Shown here: positions 42,529 to 51,947 of the stretch, piece by piece
How the letters are laid out: each line of letters opens with the position of its first letter
Position numbering within the stretch: position 1 is the stretch's first letter
Assembly: GCF_002873455.1 (NCBI RefSeq)
Contig: NZ_MCUN01000010.1
Location: forward strand, 372,001 to 436,000
Origin: Vibrio splendidus
GTDB taxonomy: Bacteria; Pseudomonadota; Gammaproteobacteria; Enterobacterales; Vibrionaceae
Direction of reading: 5' to 3'
Length of the DNA stretch: 64,000 nt
Program-made: the position numbers and the translations under genes
The notes under the pieces: generated by a model
The model's database searches: none
What the model was told of the DNA's origin: nothing
Seen by the model: only the letters and a program-made list of their open reading frames with translations

Positions 42529-44151
42529 CTACCGACACGGTGCGAAGATATCTTGTTCCTCTCGGTATTCTTTGGTTTGTACGTCCATCAGGCCAAGCAA
42601 AGAATCGAACAAATTGTCGTGAGAAAAGCTTTGTTCCTTTCCTTCTTTACGCAAGCACGTATCACTAATACCCTTCTCGGCCGCAAAACCATCAGACATC
42701 CACATGATCATAGGCACATGGGTTTGTTCTTTCGGTGCCAATGAATAAGGCATGCCGTGTAAGTAGACGCCATTTTCTCCCAATGATTCTCCGTGATCGG
42801 AAATGTACATCAGTGCGACATTGTACTTATCGGTGAGTTTCTCTAGCTTCTGAATAGCCTGTGAGAGAAAGAAATCCGTGTACAAGATGGTGTTGTCATA
42901 GGTATTGACGACTTGCTCTTTGGTGCAGTTTTCGATGTCAGAACGTGGACAATCTGGCATAAACTTCCTATGTTCTTCAGGGTACCGCTCGTAGTAAGTT
43001 GGGCCGTGAGAGCCGGAAATATGATAGAAAAGAATGTTATTTTCAGTCAAATCTTGGGTATCTTGTTCGAAGTTCTCTAGCATCGCTGTGTCGTAGCACA
43101 CATCGTTATTACACAGCGGGTCGCTGTCTTTGGCGACGAGAGTCATCTCTTTGATTCGGTGTGCGACGGCTTTATCCCCACCATCGTGCTCTCGCCAGAT
43201 AGAATGAATCCCTGCGCGGTTCATAATGTCGACCACGTTATCTTGGTTGTAGGCTTTGTCGCGATCATAGTTGCTGCGGTTCATGTTAGAAAACATACAC
43301 GGCACAGAAACCGCAGTGGCTGTTCCGCATGACTGAACATCAGAGAAAAAGATCGGGTTGTAGGGTTTGGTATGAGCATTGGTTTCTTTCTCATAGCCAT
43401 AATATTGGTAGTTATACACACGTGCCGTTTCTCCAAGAACAAAGACCAATAGAGTTGGTTTGGTTGCTTGTTGAGCTTCCGGTTTTAGCTGCGCATCTAA
43501 GCCGATTTCTTGGTAAGGAATCGGTTCTTTGATGTAGGTGTTATTGATGTATTTTGCCGTTGAAGCGACGTATTCGGTCGGGATGATCATCTTTTTAAGA
43601 TGAGAGTTATTGCGACCAATCGATACGTAATCTTTGTAGAACAACCCAGCAATGATGGCGATGACGATCAAAGAACTTAATAATCCAATCGCTTTCCAAA
43701 TAGCAAAATCTTTCCATGACTCTCTTTCAAGGTTTGTGAACAAAAGCATTTGTGATGGAAGACCTCCCATTAGAACAAACCATAAAATCGAATACAGGCT
43801 TAGATAACTTGCTGCTTCTCCGCTGTTGGTTTCAAAAACGTTTTCTATCATTCCATAGTCAACAAAAATGCCATAGCTGAACATGCTGTAGCTGACTAAC
43901 GACGAAGTAAGCAATAGTAGAATGAAAAAGGCTTTGGCGAATATCGGCCAGTTAAAAACTTGAAAGATAAAGTTGAATGCAGCGAGAAAGAAAAAGGGGA
44001 TCGAGATGATGAACCCAATACTCTCGGCTTTTGATGCGCTAAGGATGTTGAATAGCTCGCGCGAAATAGGCAAGTTAATGACAAGCAAGTAATATAATGC
44101 CAAAACGAAAGGGAGTTTGTTTATCGACATATTTAAGCGTGGTAGATTCAT
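42529..44151 (-). CDS. eptA: EptA-type phosphoethanolamine-lipid A transferase
   Basis: 540 residues, normal length. Five membrane helices in the first 160 residues are followed by a periplasmic sulfatase-fold domain. Metal and catalytic motifs: FVLGETARVYNYQYYGY, nucleophile Thr in SCGTATAVSVPCMF, IWREHDGGD, YISDHGESLGENGVYLHGMP. It adds phosphoethanolamine to lipid A, reducing surface charge and cationic-peptide binding. It has no partner two-component genes here. A start at 44130 is possible. Confidence 0.9.
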   Translation of the reverse strand: MNLPRLNMSINKLPFVLALYYLLVINLPISRELFNILSASKAESIGFIISIPFFFLAAFNFIFQVFNWPIFAKAFFILLLLTSSLVSYSMFSYGIFVDYGMIENVFETNSGEAASYLSLYSILWFVLMGGLPSQMLLFTNLERESWKDFAIWKAIGLLSSLIVIAIIAGLFYKDYVSIGRNNSHLKKMIIPTEYVASTAKYINNTYIKEPIPYQEIGLDAQLKPEAQQATKPTLLVFVLGETARVYNYQYYGYEKETNAHTKPYNPIFFSDVQSCGTATAVSVPCMFSNMNRSNYDRDKAYNQDNVVDIMNRAGIHSIWREHDGGDKAVAHRIKEMTLVAKDSDPLCNNDVCYDTAMLENFEQDTQDLTENNILFYHISGSHGPTYYERYPEEHRKFMPDCPRSDIENCTKEQVVNTYDNTILYTDFFLSQAIQKLEKLTDKYNVALMYISDHGESLGENGVYLHGMPYSLAPKEQTHVPMIMWMSDGFAAEKGISDTCLRKEGKEQSFSHDNLFDSLLGLMDVQTKEYREEQDIFAPCR

Positions 44152-44296
44152 TGTCTTTTTGATTCCTGCGTCTCTTATTCCTTTATTTTAGTCCCGCTAC
44201 CAAGAAAGCTCTAATATCAACGTACAAAGCTCAATAAGTGATGGCGAGCGATAAACCAACTAAAGTGAAATGACGCGATAGGGCGTGTAGAAACAA

Positions 44297-44350
44297 AAAA
44301 TTCACTTTACTGAGTGACCTTCATGACAAGGTGGAACAGCAAAGTGAATT
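44297..44350 (-). terminator. Terminator of the beta-barrel gene
   Basis: Minus strand: ATTCACTTT / AAAGTGAAT with a long, partly paired loop, followed by TTTTTTG. Confidence 0.8.
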
Positions 44351-44385
44351 AGTATGTTCAGCTTCTTTTATGTAGTTCAATCACA

Positions 44386-44958
44386 TTAGAAGTTGTATGA
44401 ACCACCGAAGCTAATGCTGTTGAATGCTAGCGTGTCGCTAGTGTATGTCTTGCCACCAATCGTATTATCTACACTTACCGCATCTGCCTGAGAAATAGCT
44501 CGAAGTGTTAAGTGTTCGATAGGTGAGTATTCAACGCCGACGCCAAAGTGGAAACCAGTGCCGCTGTCATCATCAAACCCTGAACCACTACTTGCATTTA
44601 GGTCTACGGAGCTCAAACCTGCTAATACGAATGGGCGAATGGTGTTGTCGAATGTGTAACCAAGATTTGCTGATAAAGAAATAGAGGTTGGAGACAGCTT
44701 TTCAGCACTATTTTTGTAGTTTGCGTAATCCGTGTAACCAAGCTCAACACCAACGATACGGTTAAACTGGTAACCGCCGTATAGGTTGTAACCCATGCCG
44801 CTAGAATCTAAGCTTGGCGCGTTATCAGTGTCTGAGCCTTGATAGACGCTAAGTCCGCCACCAATGTAAGCACCGCCGTCAGTACCTGCTGCTAAAGCTG
44901 GAAGAGAAACTGCGCTGATTAAGCCCAGTGCTAATGCTGATTTCGTTATCTTGTTCAT
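44386..44958 (-). CDS. Eight-stranded outer-membrane beta-barrel (OmpA/OmpW-like)
   Basis: 190 residues with a signal peptide ending ALAA-G (about residue 24). The mature part alternates hydrophobic residues in eight beta strands (GAYIGGGLSVYQG, YNLYGGYQFNRIVGVELGYTDYA, SLSANLGYTF) and ends with Phe (SFGGSYNF), the Bam insertion signal. Length and pattern fit an OmpA-like N-terminal barrel with no peptidoglycan domain. Specific role unknown. It is a single gene with its own terminator. Confidence 0.85.
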   Translation of the reverse strand: MNKITKSALALGLISAVSLPALAAGTDGGAYIGGGLSVYQGSDTDNAPSLDSSGMGYNLYGGYQFNRIVGVELGYTDYANYKNSAEKLSPTSISLSANLGYTFDNTIRPFVLAGLSSVDLNASSGSGFDDDSGTGFHFGVGVEYSPIEHLTLRAISQADAVSVDNTIGGKTYTSDTLAFNSISFGGSYNF

Positions 44959-45150
44959 TTTTGTTACTCACTCTTTAATGTCATGCCAGTATCAATAATT
45001 TTTGTTTTGCGACCTTTCGACCGTTGGTGAACATTATTCCGCAGTCTTTTATGTATTACTGTATGGCTTTGTAAGCTGAATCATTACATATTAGAAATAA
45101 TATACATTAAATTGCGTATTGAGTCAGGCTGTTCAAAACAAGGAATAAAG

Positions 45151-45690
45151 ATGCTAACGAAACAGAATACAGGTTTGGTGGTTGTGGACGTGCAGGGCAA
45201 GCTCGCACGTCTCGTTGATGAGAGCGATACACTGATCTCTAATTGTGGAAAGTTGATTGAGGGTGCACAGGTTTTGGGGTTGCCAATTATTAGTTTGGAA
45301 CAGAATCCTGAGAAACTAGGTGCTACAGTCGACGAACTTAAGTGCCTATTGAGTGATGCTACGCCGATACCTAAATTCACTTTCAACGCGTGTGATGAAC
45401 CTAAGTTTGTTGAGGTTGTGCAAGCCAAGGATGTAGATACTTGGTTGGTGTGTGGTATTGAGGCTCATATTTGTGTCTATCAAACCGCAATGGGGTTGTT
45501 AGATCTTCGGTACAAGGTTCAGGTAGTTGGTGACTGTGTTAGCTCGCGAACAGCATTGAATAAGAAACTGGCAATCCGTCGATTAGCAGATGCAGGAGTC
45601 CAAATAACTGGGTTGGAAATGAGCCTGTACGAACTAGTGAAAGATTGTCGCGCCCCAGAATTCAAACCCATCCTATCCTTGATTCGTTAG
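45151..45690 (+). CDS. Isochorismatase-family cysteine hydrolase
   Basis: 179 residues from the ATG at 45151 (AAGGA 7 bp upstream; a longer frame to 45112 is less likely). Catalytic triad of the family: Asp in VVVDVQGKLA, Lys in PKFTFNAC and Cys in CGIEAHICVYQTA. Family members hydrolyse amide or ether bonds in nicotinamide, N-carbamoyl compounds or isochorismate. Its stop overlaps the stop of the converging RpiR gene by four bases. It may belong functionally to the adjoining cluster, but no specific role is evident. Confidence 0.85.
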   Translation: MLTKQNTGLVVVDVQGKLARLVDESDTLISNCGKLIEGAQVLGLPIISLEQNPEKLGATVDELKCLLSDATPIPKFTFNACDEPKFVEVVQAKDVDTWLVCGIEAHICVYQTAMGLLDLRYKVQVVGDCVSSRTALNKKLAIRRLADAGVQITGLEMSLYELVKDCRAPEFKPILSLIR

Positions 45691-46550
45691 TCGCCGAGAG
45701 GTTGTCTGTCGCCACCGCCTCGGTAAGAATCGAGCGCAACTTTCAAGCGACGCAGTTTGTCGCGCGATCGGTTTTTGTGATTGACCGCGATTCCCATCGA
45801 AAGCACATCCACTAACGCCAACATTGCGTAGCGAGAAGCCGATGGTTTGTAGATGAAGTCGGTTTCCATATGCTTGATTGGCAATAAGATATCTGCAATC
45901 TTTGCCAATGGAGTGTCTTGTGGGGTAATCGCAATGATCTTAAGTCCGTACTGCTTAGCCAGCTCTGCCGTTTCAGTGATCACTGGTGTAAAACCTGTCG
46001 CTGAGATCATCACCATGACGTCATTGGCATCGGCTGTAGCGGCAACCATTCTCGACATCAAACCATCGTTGTACGACACCACTGGGTAGCCTAAACGGAA
46101 CAGTCGGTGTTGAAGCTCTTGAGAGGCTATTGTCGAGCCACCACCCATACCTATAGCAATGATCTGCCTTGCGTTGTGCAGCCAGCTGACTGCAGTTTCA
46201 ACGTCTTGCTCTTTGAACAGGGTGCGGTTGATGTCTAGGCTCTGCTTGATCGATTCGTAGATACCTTGATAGCCCGTTTGGTCAACCGGTTCGAGAATAA
46301 AACGTTGGCCGACAGTCAGTGTTTGAGCAAGCTTGATCTTCATATCACGTACGTTGCTGCAGCCGATAGCCTTAGCAAAACGCGTAATGGTGGCTTCACT
46401 CACTTGAGCGCCTTCGGCCAGCTCTGTAATGCTGGCATTGGCAGCAAAATCAATGTCGTCCATGATCAACTTGGCGACTTTCTTTTCTGCATCACGAAGA
46501 ACAGGGAAACGCTCTGTTATCTGTGAAATGATATCTACTTCTAAACTCAA
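45687..46550 (-). CDS. RpiR-family regulator of the catabolic cluster
   Basis: 287 residues. The N-terminal HTH (about 1-77; ITELAEGAQVSEATITRFAKAIGC) and C-terminal SIS sugar-phosphate domain (about 120-255; AIGMGGGSTIASQELQHRLFRLG, VMISATGFTPVITETAELAK) are both complete. RpiR/HexR-like repressors usually respond to a pathway sugar phosphate; here KDPG or another intermediate is a natural candidate effector. It is encoded downstream of, and parallel to, the deaminase gene, separated by a large stem-loop. Confidence 0.9.
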   Translation of the reverse strand: MSLEVDIISQITERFPVLRDAEKKVAKLIMDDIDFAANASITELAEGAQVSEATITRFAKAIGCSNVRDMKIKLAQTLTVGQRFILEPVDQTGYQGIYESIKQSLDINRTLFKEQDVETAVSWLHNARQIIAIGMGGGSTIASQELQHRLFRLGYPVVSYNDGLMSRMVAATADANDVMVMISATGFTPVITETAELAKQYGLKIIAITPQDTPLAKIADILLPIKHMETDFIYKPSASRYAMLALVDVLSMGIAVNHKNRSRDKLRRLKVALDSYRGGGDRQPLGD

Positions 46551-46571
46551 GAATCCTGATCCTTTGTTGAT

Positions 46572-46631
46572 GGGGCTAATCGTATCACTTAGTTTTTAAG
46601 AACCTAGCTCTTAAAACTAAGCCTTAGCCCC
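46572..46631 (-). promoter_or_regulatory. Nested stem-loop between the deaminase and rpiR genes
   Basis: Outer stem GGGGCTAA / TTAGCCCC (46572-46579, 46624-46631) encloses an inner stem CTTAGTTTTTAAGA / TCTTAAAACTAAG. No T tract follows. It may limit read-through or protect the upstream mRNA. Confidence 0.65.
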
Positions 46632-46680
46632 GTTAGTATATCTTATTGCTTCGCTGATTCTAGCTTATCGAGAATTCGAT

Positions 46681-47955
46681 TTAGAAACAGGTTTCCACCC
46701 AGTTTATGACCTGATGGTCGTCATCGCTGATGGCAATGTAGCGCCATTTGTCGAAGGTTAAACACGGATGTGAGGTCGAGAAAGCAATCATGTCGCCCAC
46801 TTCAATCTCAGAAGAACCGTCGGTTTCCACAAAGGTATGTTGATCCATCACCGCAGTAGAGGTTAAGCCTTTCACTGAGATTGCTTCGCCGTTGCGATAG
46901 CCGCGCTCGGCAATCGGTAAACCTGCATCAAAGGCCACATCACGCTTGCCTAGCCCAACCACTAACTTTGTTGGCTCCGGACGAGAGATTACATAAGCCC
47001 ACACCTCTAGTGCCGATTCTAAATCACCACCCAATTCACACGCGTAGCCTTGGTTTACTTGGGCGCGTTGCAACACCTTGCTTTGTGCGTCTAGGTAAAT
47101 GCCTGTGTCGTGAATGGCATAGCAGCCCGGGCGGATGATCGCCAAGTAATCGGTTAGGTTCGCCAAACATTCTGCAACCACGTCATACCAAGCCGAGCCT
47201 GCACCAGTGATAATAGGTTGCCCTGCAATTAGGCCATCTGATGCCAGGCTTTCGACCGAACTGAGCGCCTGATTTAAGAAGGTACGAATATCTTGTTCTG
47301 CGTTGTCACCGTGAATTACACCCTCGTACACCTCAATACCTGCCAGCGAAAGGGCAGGTGTGTCTTGTATGGTTTGAGCCAGTTCTAGAACTTCTTGTGG
47401 TGAACGACAACCACAGCGACCGCCCGGTACACCAAATTCGATCAGTACTTTTAGTGTCTGTTTTGTATTAGAGAAATATTGGTTAAATTGCTGCACGTTT
47501 ACCGAAGAATCCACACAACAGTAAAAGTCGATATCAAACTCACTGATCAGCTGTTCAACGATCGCCATGTTGGTTCTACCCACCAATTGGTTGGCCATGA
47601 TGATTCGTTTTGCACCCGCCATAGCGGCAACTTCTGCCTGTGCAGGCGTTGCTACTGTAATACCCCAAGCGCCATTTTCTAGCTGTTGGCGGAAAAAAGC
47701 AGGTGTCATTGATGTTTTGCCATGTGGCGACAATTTAACCTGATGGTGATCGGCGAATGATTGCATCCAATTCAGGTTATTGGTTAAGGCGGATTGTTTG
47801 ATAATTGCTACCGGGAGCGAAATATCTTCATCAACCAGTCGGTAAATACCGTTCTCAGATTGTGATATCGCTCTCCCTTTTTGGCCTTTTTCAGTCAAGA
47901 CAAAACTATTGTTCTGATACTTTATAACATCTTTATGTGCAGGGTTATGTTTCAT
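46681..47955 (-). CDS. PLP-dependent D-amino-acid deaminase (D-serine-dehydratase-like); candidate D-glucosaminate deaminase
   Basis: 424 residues. Fold-type III (alanine-racemase-like) PLP enzyme with Lys80 in LSPHGKTSMTP as the likely Schiff-base residue, and a C-terminal D-serine-dehydratase-like domain. HPCLTFDKWRYIAI matches the metal-binding His/Cys region of that family. The usual annotation is amino acid deaminase. Context (N-acyl deacylase, RidA, KDG kinase, KDPG aldolase) suggests it turns D-glucosaminate into 2-keto-3-deoxygluconate plus ammonia. It is divergent from the deacylase. Substrate assignment is inference. Confidence 0.8.
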   Translation of the reverse strand: MKHNPAHKDVIKYQNNSFVLTEKGQKGRAISQSENGIYRLVDEDISLPVAIIKQSALTNNLNWMQSFADHHQVKLSPHGKTSMTPAFFRQQLENGAWGITVATPAQAEVAAMAGAKRIIMANQLVGRTNMAIVEQLISEFDIDFYCCVDSSVNVQQFNQYFSNTKQTLKVLIEFGVPGGRCGCRSPQEVLELAQTIQDTPALSLAGIEVYEGVIHGDNAEQDIRTFLNQALSSVESLASDGLIAGQPIITGAGSAWYDVVAECLANLTDYLAIIRPGCYAIHDTGIYLDAQSKVLQRAQVNQGYACELGGDLESALEVWAYVISRPEPTKLVVGLGKRDVAFDAGLPIAERGYRNGEAISVKGLTSTAVMDQHTFVETDGSSEIEVGDMIAFSTSHPCLTFDKWRYIAISDDDHQVINWVETCF

Positions 47956-48015
47956 TGTTGATTCCTAACATGATTTAAGTTGTTGTTATTTAATGTTTAA
48001 ATATATCTATAATCT

Positions 48016-48044
48016 AATTTGTGGTAGAAACTATCACACAAATT
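48016..48044. promoter_or_regulatory. Candidate operator between the divergent deaminase and deacylase genes
   Basis: AATTTGTG ... CACACAAATT with an inner GTAG/CTAT dyad makes an imperfect palindrome in the 176-bp divergent promoter region. The spacing does not fit CRP (N6). The RpiR protein encoded 1.5 kb away is the natural candidate ligand. Confidence 0.45.
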
Positions 48045-48131
48045 AAAATATTATGTGTGTTTTGTCACTGAAAATAATCGGCTGGATTCTTAATATAGCT
48101 CCATCAACACAGTGGATTGAGAGAGTGAAAA

Positions 48132-49565
48132 ATGTTGTTCGATACGATAATCAAAAATGTAGAGGTGTTTGACGGCACCGGCGAACAATCGTTTTGTGCC
48201 GATGTAGCAATCCGAGATGGAAAAATAGCCGAAATTGGTCAAATCGATCACGAAGATTGTGGCCAGTTGGTTGAGGGAGCTGGCTTAGCATTGGCTCCTG
48301 GATTTATCGATGTACATACACATGACGATACCAACGTAATTCGTTACCCAGACTGCCTGCCTAAGATCAGCCAAGGTGTTACAACCGTGATTGTTGGCAA
48401 CTGTGGCATCAGCGCATCACCAACCGTTTTGGCTGGCGATCCACCTGACCCAATGAATCTTTTAGGTGCGCAGGCTGATTTTAAATACCCAACTTTCGCC
48501 GCGTATGCACAAGCGGTAGAGCAAGCTCAACCCGCAGTAAACGTCGCTGCGTTAGTTGGCCATACCACATTGCGCAACCAAGTGATGGACGACCTGCAGC
48601 GCACTGCAAGCGAAGACGAAATCGCAGCGATGCAAACCAACCTTGATTTGGCGATGGCGCAAGGCGCATTAGGTTTGAGCTCGGGTTTGGCTTACGCCAG
48701 CGCGAAACAAGCGAATGCCAACGAAGTGATGCAGTTAGCGAAAGTGCTTTCTAGTCACGGCGGCATCTATACCACGCATATGCGTACCGAATTTGAAGAG
48801 ATCTTAAGCGCGATGGAAGAGGCGTTTGAGACAGGACAATACGCGAAAGTGCCTGTTGTTATCTCTCACCTTAAATGTGCAGGTGCGGGCAACTGGGGCA
48901 GAACCGTTGAAGTTCTTGATTTGATGGACAAGGTTTCTGAGCACCAAGATGTGTCTTGTGACTGTTACCCATACTCAGCGAGCTCTTCGACATTAGATTT
49001 GAAACAAGTGACTGACGATTTCGATATCTTCATCACTTGGTCTGAAGCAAAACCAGAACACGCAGGCAAAACGCTGAAGCAGATCGCTGATGAAATGAAT
49101 CTACCCCTGATGGACGCGGCAAAAGCGCTTCAACCAGCGGGTGCGGTTTACCACTGCATGGATGAGAACGACGTAAAGCGTGTATTGAAATACAAACTGA
49201 CCATGGTCGGTTCAGACGGTTTACCTAATGATCCGCATCCACACCCAAGATTGTGGGGCACCTTCCCGAAAGTATTGGGTCACTATTGCCGAGACGAAAA
49301 ACTGTTCTCGTTGCCCGAAGCGATTCACAAGATGACCGGAATGTCGGCTCAGCGTTACAACTTAGCGGGTCGAGGCGAAGTTCGCTGTGGTGCCTTTGCC
49401 GATTTAGTTTTATTTGATCCAAAGAATATTAAAGACACAGCAACATTTGAAAATCCTATTTCAGTTGCTGAAGGAATAGAAAGTGTATTTGTAAATGGTG
49501 AGTTAACTTACCAGCAAGGAAAAGTAAGAAATAATCGTTCAGGCGTTTTTATTTACCGAAACTAG
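48132..49565 (+). CDS. N-acyl-D-amino-acid deacylase family; candidate N-acetylglucosaminate deacetylase
   Basis: 477 residues, amidohydrolase superfamily. Metal-site motifs: GFIDVHTHDD (first His pair), NCGIS (Cys ligand of D-aminoacylases), TTHMRTE, ISHLKCAG and GSDGLPNDPHPHPRLWG with the catalytic Asp. Family enzymes remove acyl groups from N-acyl-D-amino acids; D-glucosaminic acid is a D-configured 2-amino acid, so its N-acetyl form is a fitting substrate. It is the first gene of a plus-strand operon through the GH20 gene. Biochemical family is certain, substrate inferred. Confidence 0.85.
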   Translation: MLFDTIIKNVEVFDGTGEQSFCADVAIRDGKIAEIGQIDHEDCGQLVEGAGLALAPGFIDVHTHDDTNVIRYPDCLPKISQGVTTVIVGNCGISASPTVLAGDPPDPMNLLGAQADFKYPTFAAYAQAVEQAQPAVNVAALVGHTTLRNQVMDDLQRTASEDEIAAMQTNLDLAMAQGALGLSSGLAYASAKQANANEVMQLAKVLSSHGGIYTTHMRTEFEEILSAMEEAFETGQYAKVPVVISHLKCAGAGNWGRTVEVLDLMDKVSEHQDVSCDCYPYSASSSTLDLKQVTDDFDIFITWSEAKPEHAGKTLKQIADEMNLPLMDAAKALQPAGAVYHCMDENDVKRVLKYKLTMVGSDGLPNDPHPHPRLWGTFPKVLGHYCRDEKLFSLPEAIHKMTGMSAQRYNLAGRGEVRCGAFADLVLFDPKNIKDTATFENPISVAEGIESVFVNGELTYQQGKVRNNRSGVFIYRN

Positions 49566-49641
49566 AGTTTAAATTATTTATTAAATTCAGGTAATTATAA
49601 AAACGGCGAATTAATTTAAATATATTGGAATAGAAACTGTT

Positions 49642-49692
49642 TTATCTATAAAGCTAATGTTATCTATAAACCCAATATTATCTATAAATAAG
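49642..49692. repeat. 18-bp imperfect tandem repeat, about three units
   Basis: TTATCTATAAAGCTAATG, TTATCTATAAACCCAATA and TTATCTATAAATAAG run up to the ribosome site of the next gene. In the same gap, TTTAAATTA (49568) and TAATTTAAA (49612) form a weak dyad. Confidence 0.85.
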
Positions 49693-49704
49693 TGGAGTTA
49701 AAAA

Positions 49705-50097
49705 ATGACTATTAAACGTTACGGTGTTGAAGGCGGTACAGGTACAGGCGGACAACATTTACCATTTGCACGTGCTACTGAAGCAGGTGGTTTCCTATAC
49801 GTTTCTGGCCAGACACCGATGACAGATGGTGAAGTGGTTGAGGGTGGCATTGTTGACCAGTCTCGCCTAGCGATCCAAAACTGTGTCGATATCATGACTG
49901 AAGCGGGCTACGGCCTAGAAGACGTAATGCACGTAAAGGTTGTGCTAACGGATTCTCGTTACTTCCAATCTTTTAATAAGGTATTCAAAGAGTTCTTCGG
50001 TGCTAACCCTCCGGCTCGTATCTGCATGGTTTGCGACTTAGTTGTAGACGTGAAGGTTGAAGTAGATGTGACTTGCTACCGCGCCGATCGCGGATAG
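49705..50097 (+). CDS. RidA-family enamine/imine deaminase
   Basis: 130 residues, typical trimeric RidA. Signature FLYVSGQTPMTDGEVVEGG and the catalytic Arg in NPPARICMVCDL are present. RidA proteins hydrolyse reactive enamine/imine products of PLP dehydratases. Coupling it with the PLP deaminase encoded nearby makes chemical sense. Ribosome site GTGGAG precedes the start. Confidence 0.9.
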   Translation: MTIKRYGVEGGTGTGGQHLPFARATEAGGFLYVSGQTPMTDGEVVEGGIVDQSRLAIQNCVDIMTEAGYGLEDVMHVKVVLTDSRYFQSFNKVFKEFFGANPPARICMVCDLVVDVKVEVDVTCYRADRG

Positions 50098-50126
50098 TAA
50101 TAACCTAATCACAATTACCTACTTAG

Positions 50127-50172
50127 AGAGTATTAGAGGGTAGTCATCCCTGTTATTATCCTTTAATACTCT
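50127..50172 (+). promoter_or_regulatory. Stem-loop between the ridA-like and symporter genes
   Basis: AGAGTATTAGAGG pairs with CCTTTAATACTCT (13 bp, one G-T), loop of 20. No T tract. Confidence 0.65.
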
Positions 50173-50302
50173 CACCCTACATTTATAAAAATTACTTTAA
50201 TTAAAATATACAAAACAAATAAAGTAATTATATGAAATATAAAATGAATGAATCATAAATAAAGTTCAGGAATGAACTTAATATTTCACTGAGAGGTGTC
50301 AA

Positions 50303-51817
50303 ATGAACAGCACACTTTTTCTTACAGGCTTCGGCGTGTACGTATTATTTTTAATTTGGTTAGGCTGGTTTGTCTCGCGTAATCAAAAATCTGGCGAAGA
50401 TTTCTTATTAGGTGGCCGTGGCCTACCTATGTTTTTAGTACTTGGTACAACGGTCGCGACGATGGTTGGTACGGGTTCAAGTATGGGGGCGGTTGGCTTC
50501 GGCTACGCAAATGGCTGGGCAGGTGCTTTGTACGGCATTGGTGGTGCGATAGGCATCCTATTACTTGCACTTTGGTTTGCTCCGGTTCGTAAATTGAACT
50601 TCATGACCATGAGTGAAGAACTCGCTTACTATGTTGGTGCTAACCGCATCGTGAAAAACGTTGTAGGTGTACTGATTTTTGTCGCTTCAATTGGTTGGCT
50701 GGGCGCACACATTCTAGGTGGCGGCATGTACCTAGCGTGGATTGCAGACATCGATCTCTATCTAGCGAAAATCATTATTGCCGCGGCATTCACTATTTAC
50801 GTGGTGATCGGTGGTTACACAGCCGTTGTGTGGACCGATACCATTCAAGCTATCATTCTTTTTGCTGGCTTCATCTTGATGGCGGTAATGTCCGTCGATT
50901 ACATCGGCGGCATGGATAACCTTTACGCTGCCATGGAGCCTGCTGCTACGAGCTTTTTAGCAATCGATAAACTGGGTCTTCTTCCTGCTGTGTCTCTGGC
51001 TGTGGTTATTGGTGTGGGTGTACTAGCGACGCCTTCATTCCGTCAGCGTATCTACTCGGGTAAAGACGTATCAACCGTTCGCCGCTCATTTGTTGCATCA
51101 GGTGTGTTGTACCTTTTCTTCTCAATCATCCCTGCAATCATTGGTATGGCAGCACATGCCATTGACCCATCATTGGATAATCCGAACTACTCGTTCCCTT
51201 ATGTTGCTGCAACGGTTCTTCCGGTTGGCGTTGGTATGATTGTTCTTATCGCGGGTCTTTCTGCAACGATGTCGAGCGCAAGTTCAGATGCGATAGCAGG
51301 TGTGTCTATCCTACTTCGTGATGTTTACGTGATGTTCACTGGCCGCGTACCAAACAAAGAGTCAATGGTGAACTATTCTCGCTTGGCACTGATTGTGGTG
51401 ATTGGTTTTGCACTGTTGTTCGCTCTGACGTCAAACGACATCATTGGCTACATCACGAAAATGATTTCAACCGTAATGTCGGGCATGTTTGTGTGCGGTA
51501 TGTTGGGTCGATTCTGGAAACGTTATAACTGGCAGGGTGCGCTTGCTACGCTAGCGGGTGCATCTGTGGCTTCATTTGTTGTAATGCTAAACGCAGACTA
51601 CACGGCTTTCTGGGGTAACCCTGTGATTCCTTCTTGTCTAGTGGCTCTAACGGCTGGTGTGCTGGTAAGTCTATGTACTCCGGCTAACCAAGTGACACCA
51701 GAAATGGCAAAAGCAATTCTTGATGACGAGCGTGCTCTGATGGAGATGGAAATGTCTGAGACTGGCGTACTTGAAGAAGAAGCGTCACCTCAACGTCCTG
51801 CAAATCAAACAAGCTAA
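50303..51817 (+). CDS. Sodium:solute symporter (SSS family); candidate N-acetylglucosaminate importer
   Basis: 504 residues with about 13 membrane helices. SSS signatures: GEDFLLGGRGLPMFLVLGTTVATMVGTGS (in part), GVLATPSFRQRIYSGKD and AGLSATMSSASSDAIAG (Na+ site). GAGAGGTG ribosome site before the ATG. It is distinct from PutP at 31.6 kb. Being inside the cluster, it should import the pathway substrate. No outer-membrane porin is present in the window. Confidence 0.9.
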   Translation: MNSTLFLTGFGVYVLFLIWLGWFVSRNQKSGEDFLLGGRGLPMFLVLGTTVATMVGTGSSMGAVGFGYANGWAGALYGIGGAIGILLLALWFAPVRKLNFMTMSEELAYYVGANRIVKNVVGVLIFVASIGWLGAHILGGGMYLAWIADIDLYLAKIIIAAAFTIYVVIGGYTAVVWTDTIQAIILFAGFILMAVMSVDYIGGMDNLYAAMEPAATSFLAIDKLGLLPAVSLAVVIGVGVLATPSFRQRIYSGKDVSTVRRSFVASGVLYLFFSIIPAIIGMAAHAIDPSLDNPNYSFPYVAATVLPVGVGMIVLIAGLSATMSSASSDAIAGVSILLRDVYVMFTGRVPNKESMVNYSRLALIVVIGFALLFALTSNDIIGYITKMISTVMSGMFVCGMLGRFWKRYNWQGALATLAGASVASFVVMLNADYTAFWGNPVIPSCLVALTAGVLVSLCTPANQVTPEMAKAILDDERALMEMEMSETGVLEEEASPQRPANQTS

Positions 51818-51826
51818 TCTAAAACT

Positions 51827-51873
51827 CTCCACAGCTAGTTAGTACAACAAATTCAGTAAAACAAGCTGTGGAG
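51827..51873 (+). promoter_or_regulatory. Stem-loop between the symporter and kinase genes
   Basis: CTCCACAGCT pairs perfectly with AGCTGTGGAG (10 bp), loop of 27. No T tract. Confidence 0.65.
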
Positions 51874-51947
51874 TGGTTCAGATAGCTCAGGCTTTGCTTC
51901 TCGGTAGGGCCTTCTTCCCCATTTATCTCTCTATTTTAGGATCGGCT

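Noticed and set aside
48021..48041. CRP site in the deaminase/deacylase promoter
   Set aside because: TGTGG and TCACA are separated by nine bases, not six.
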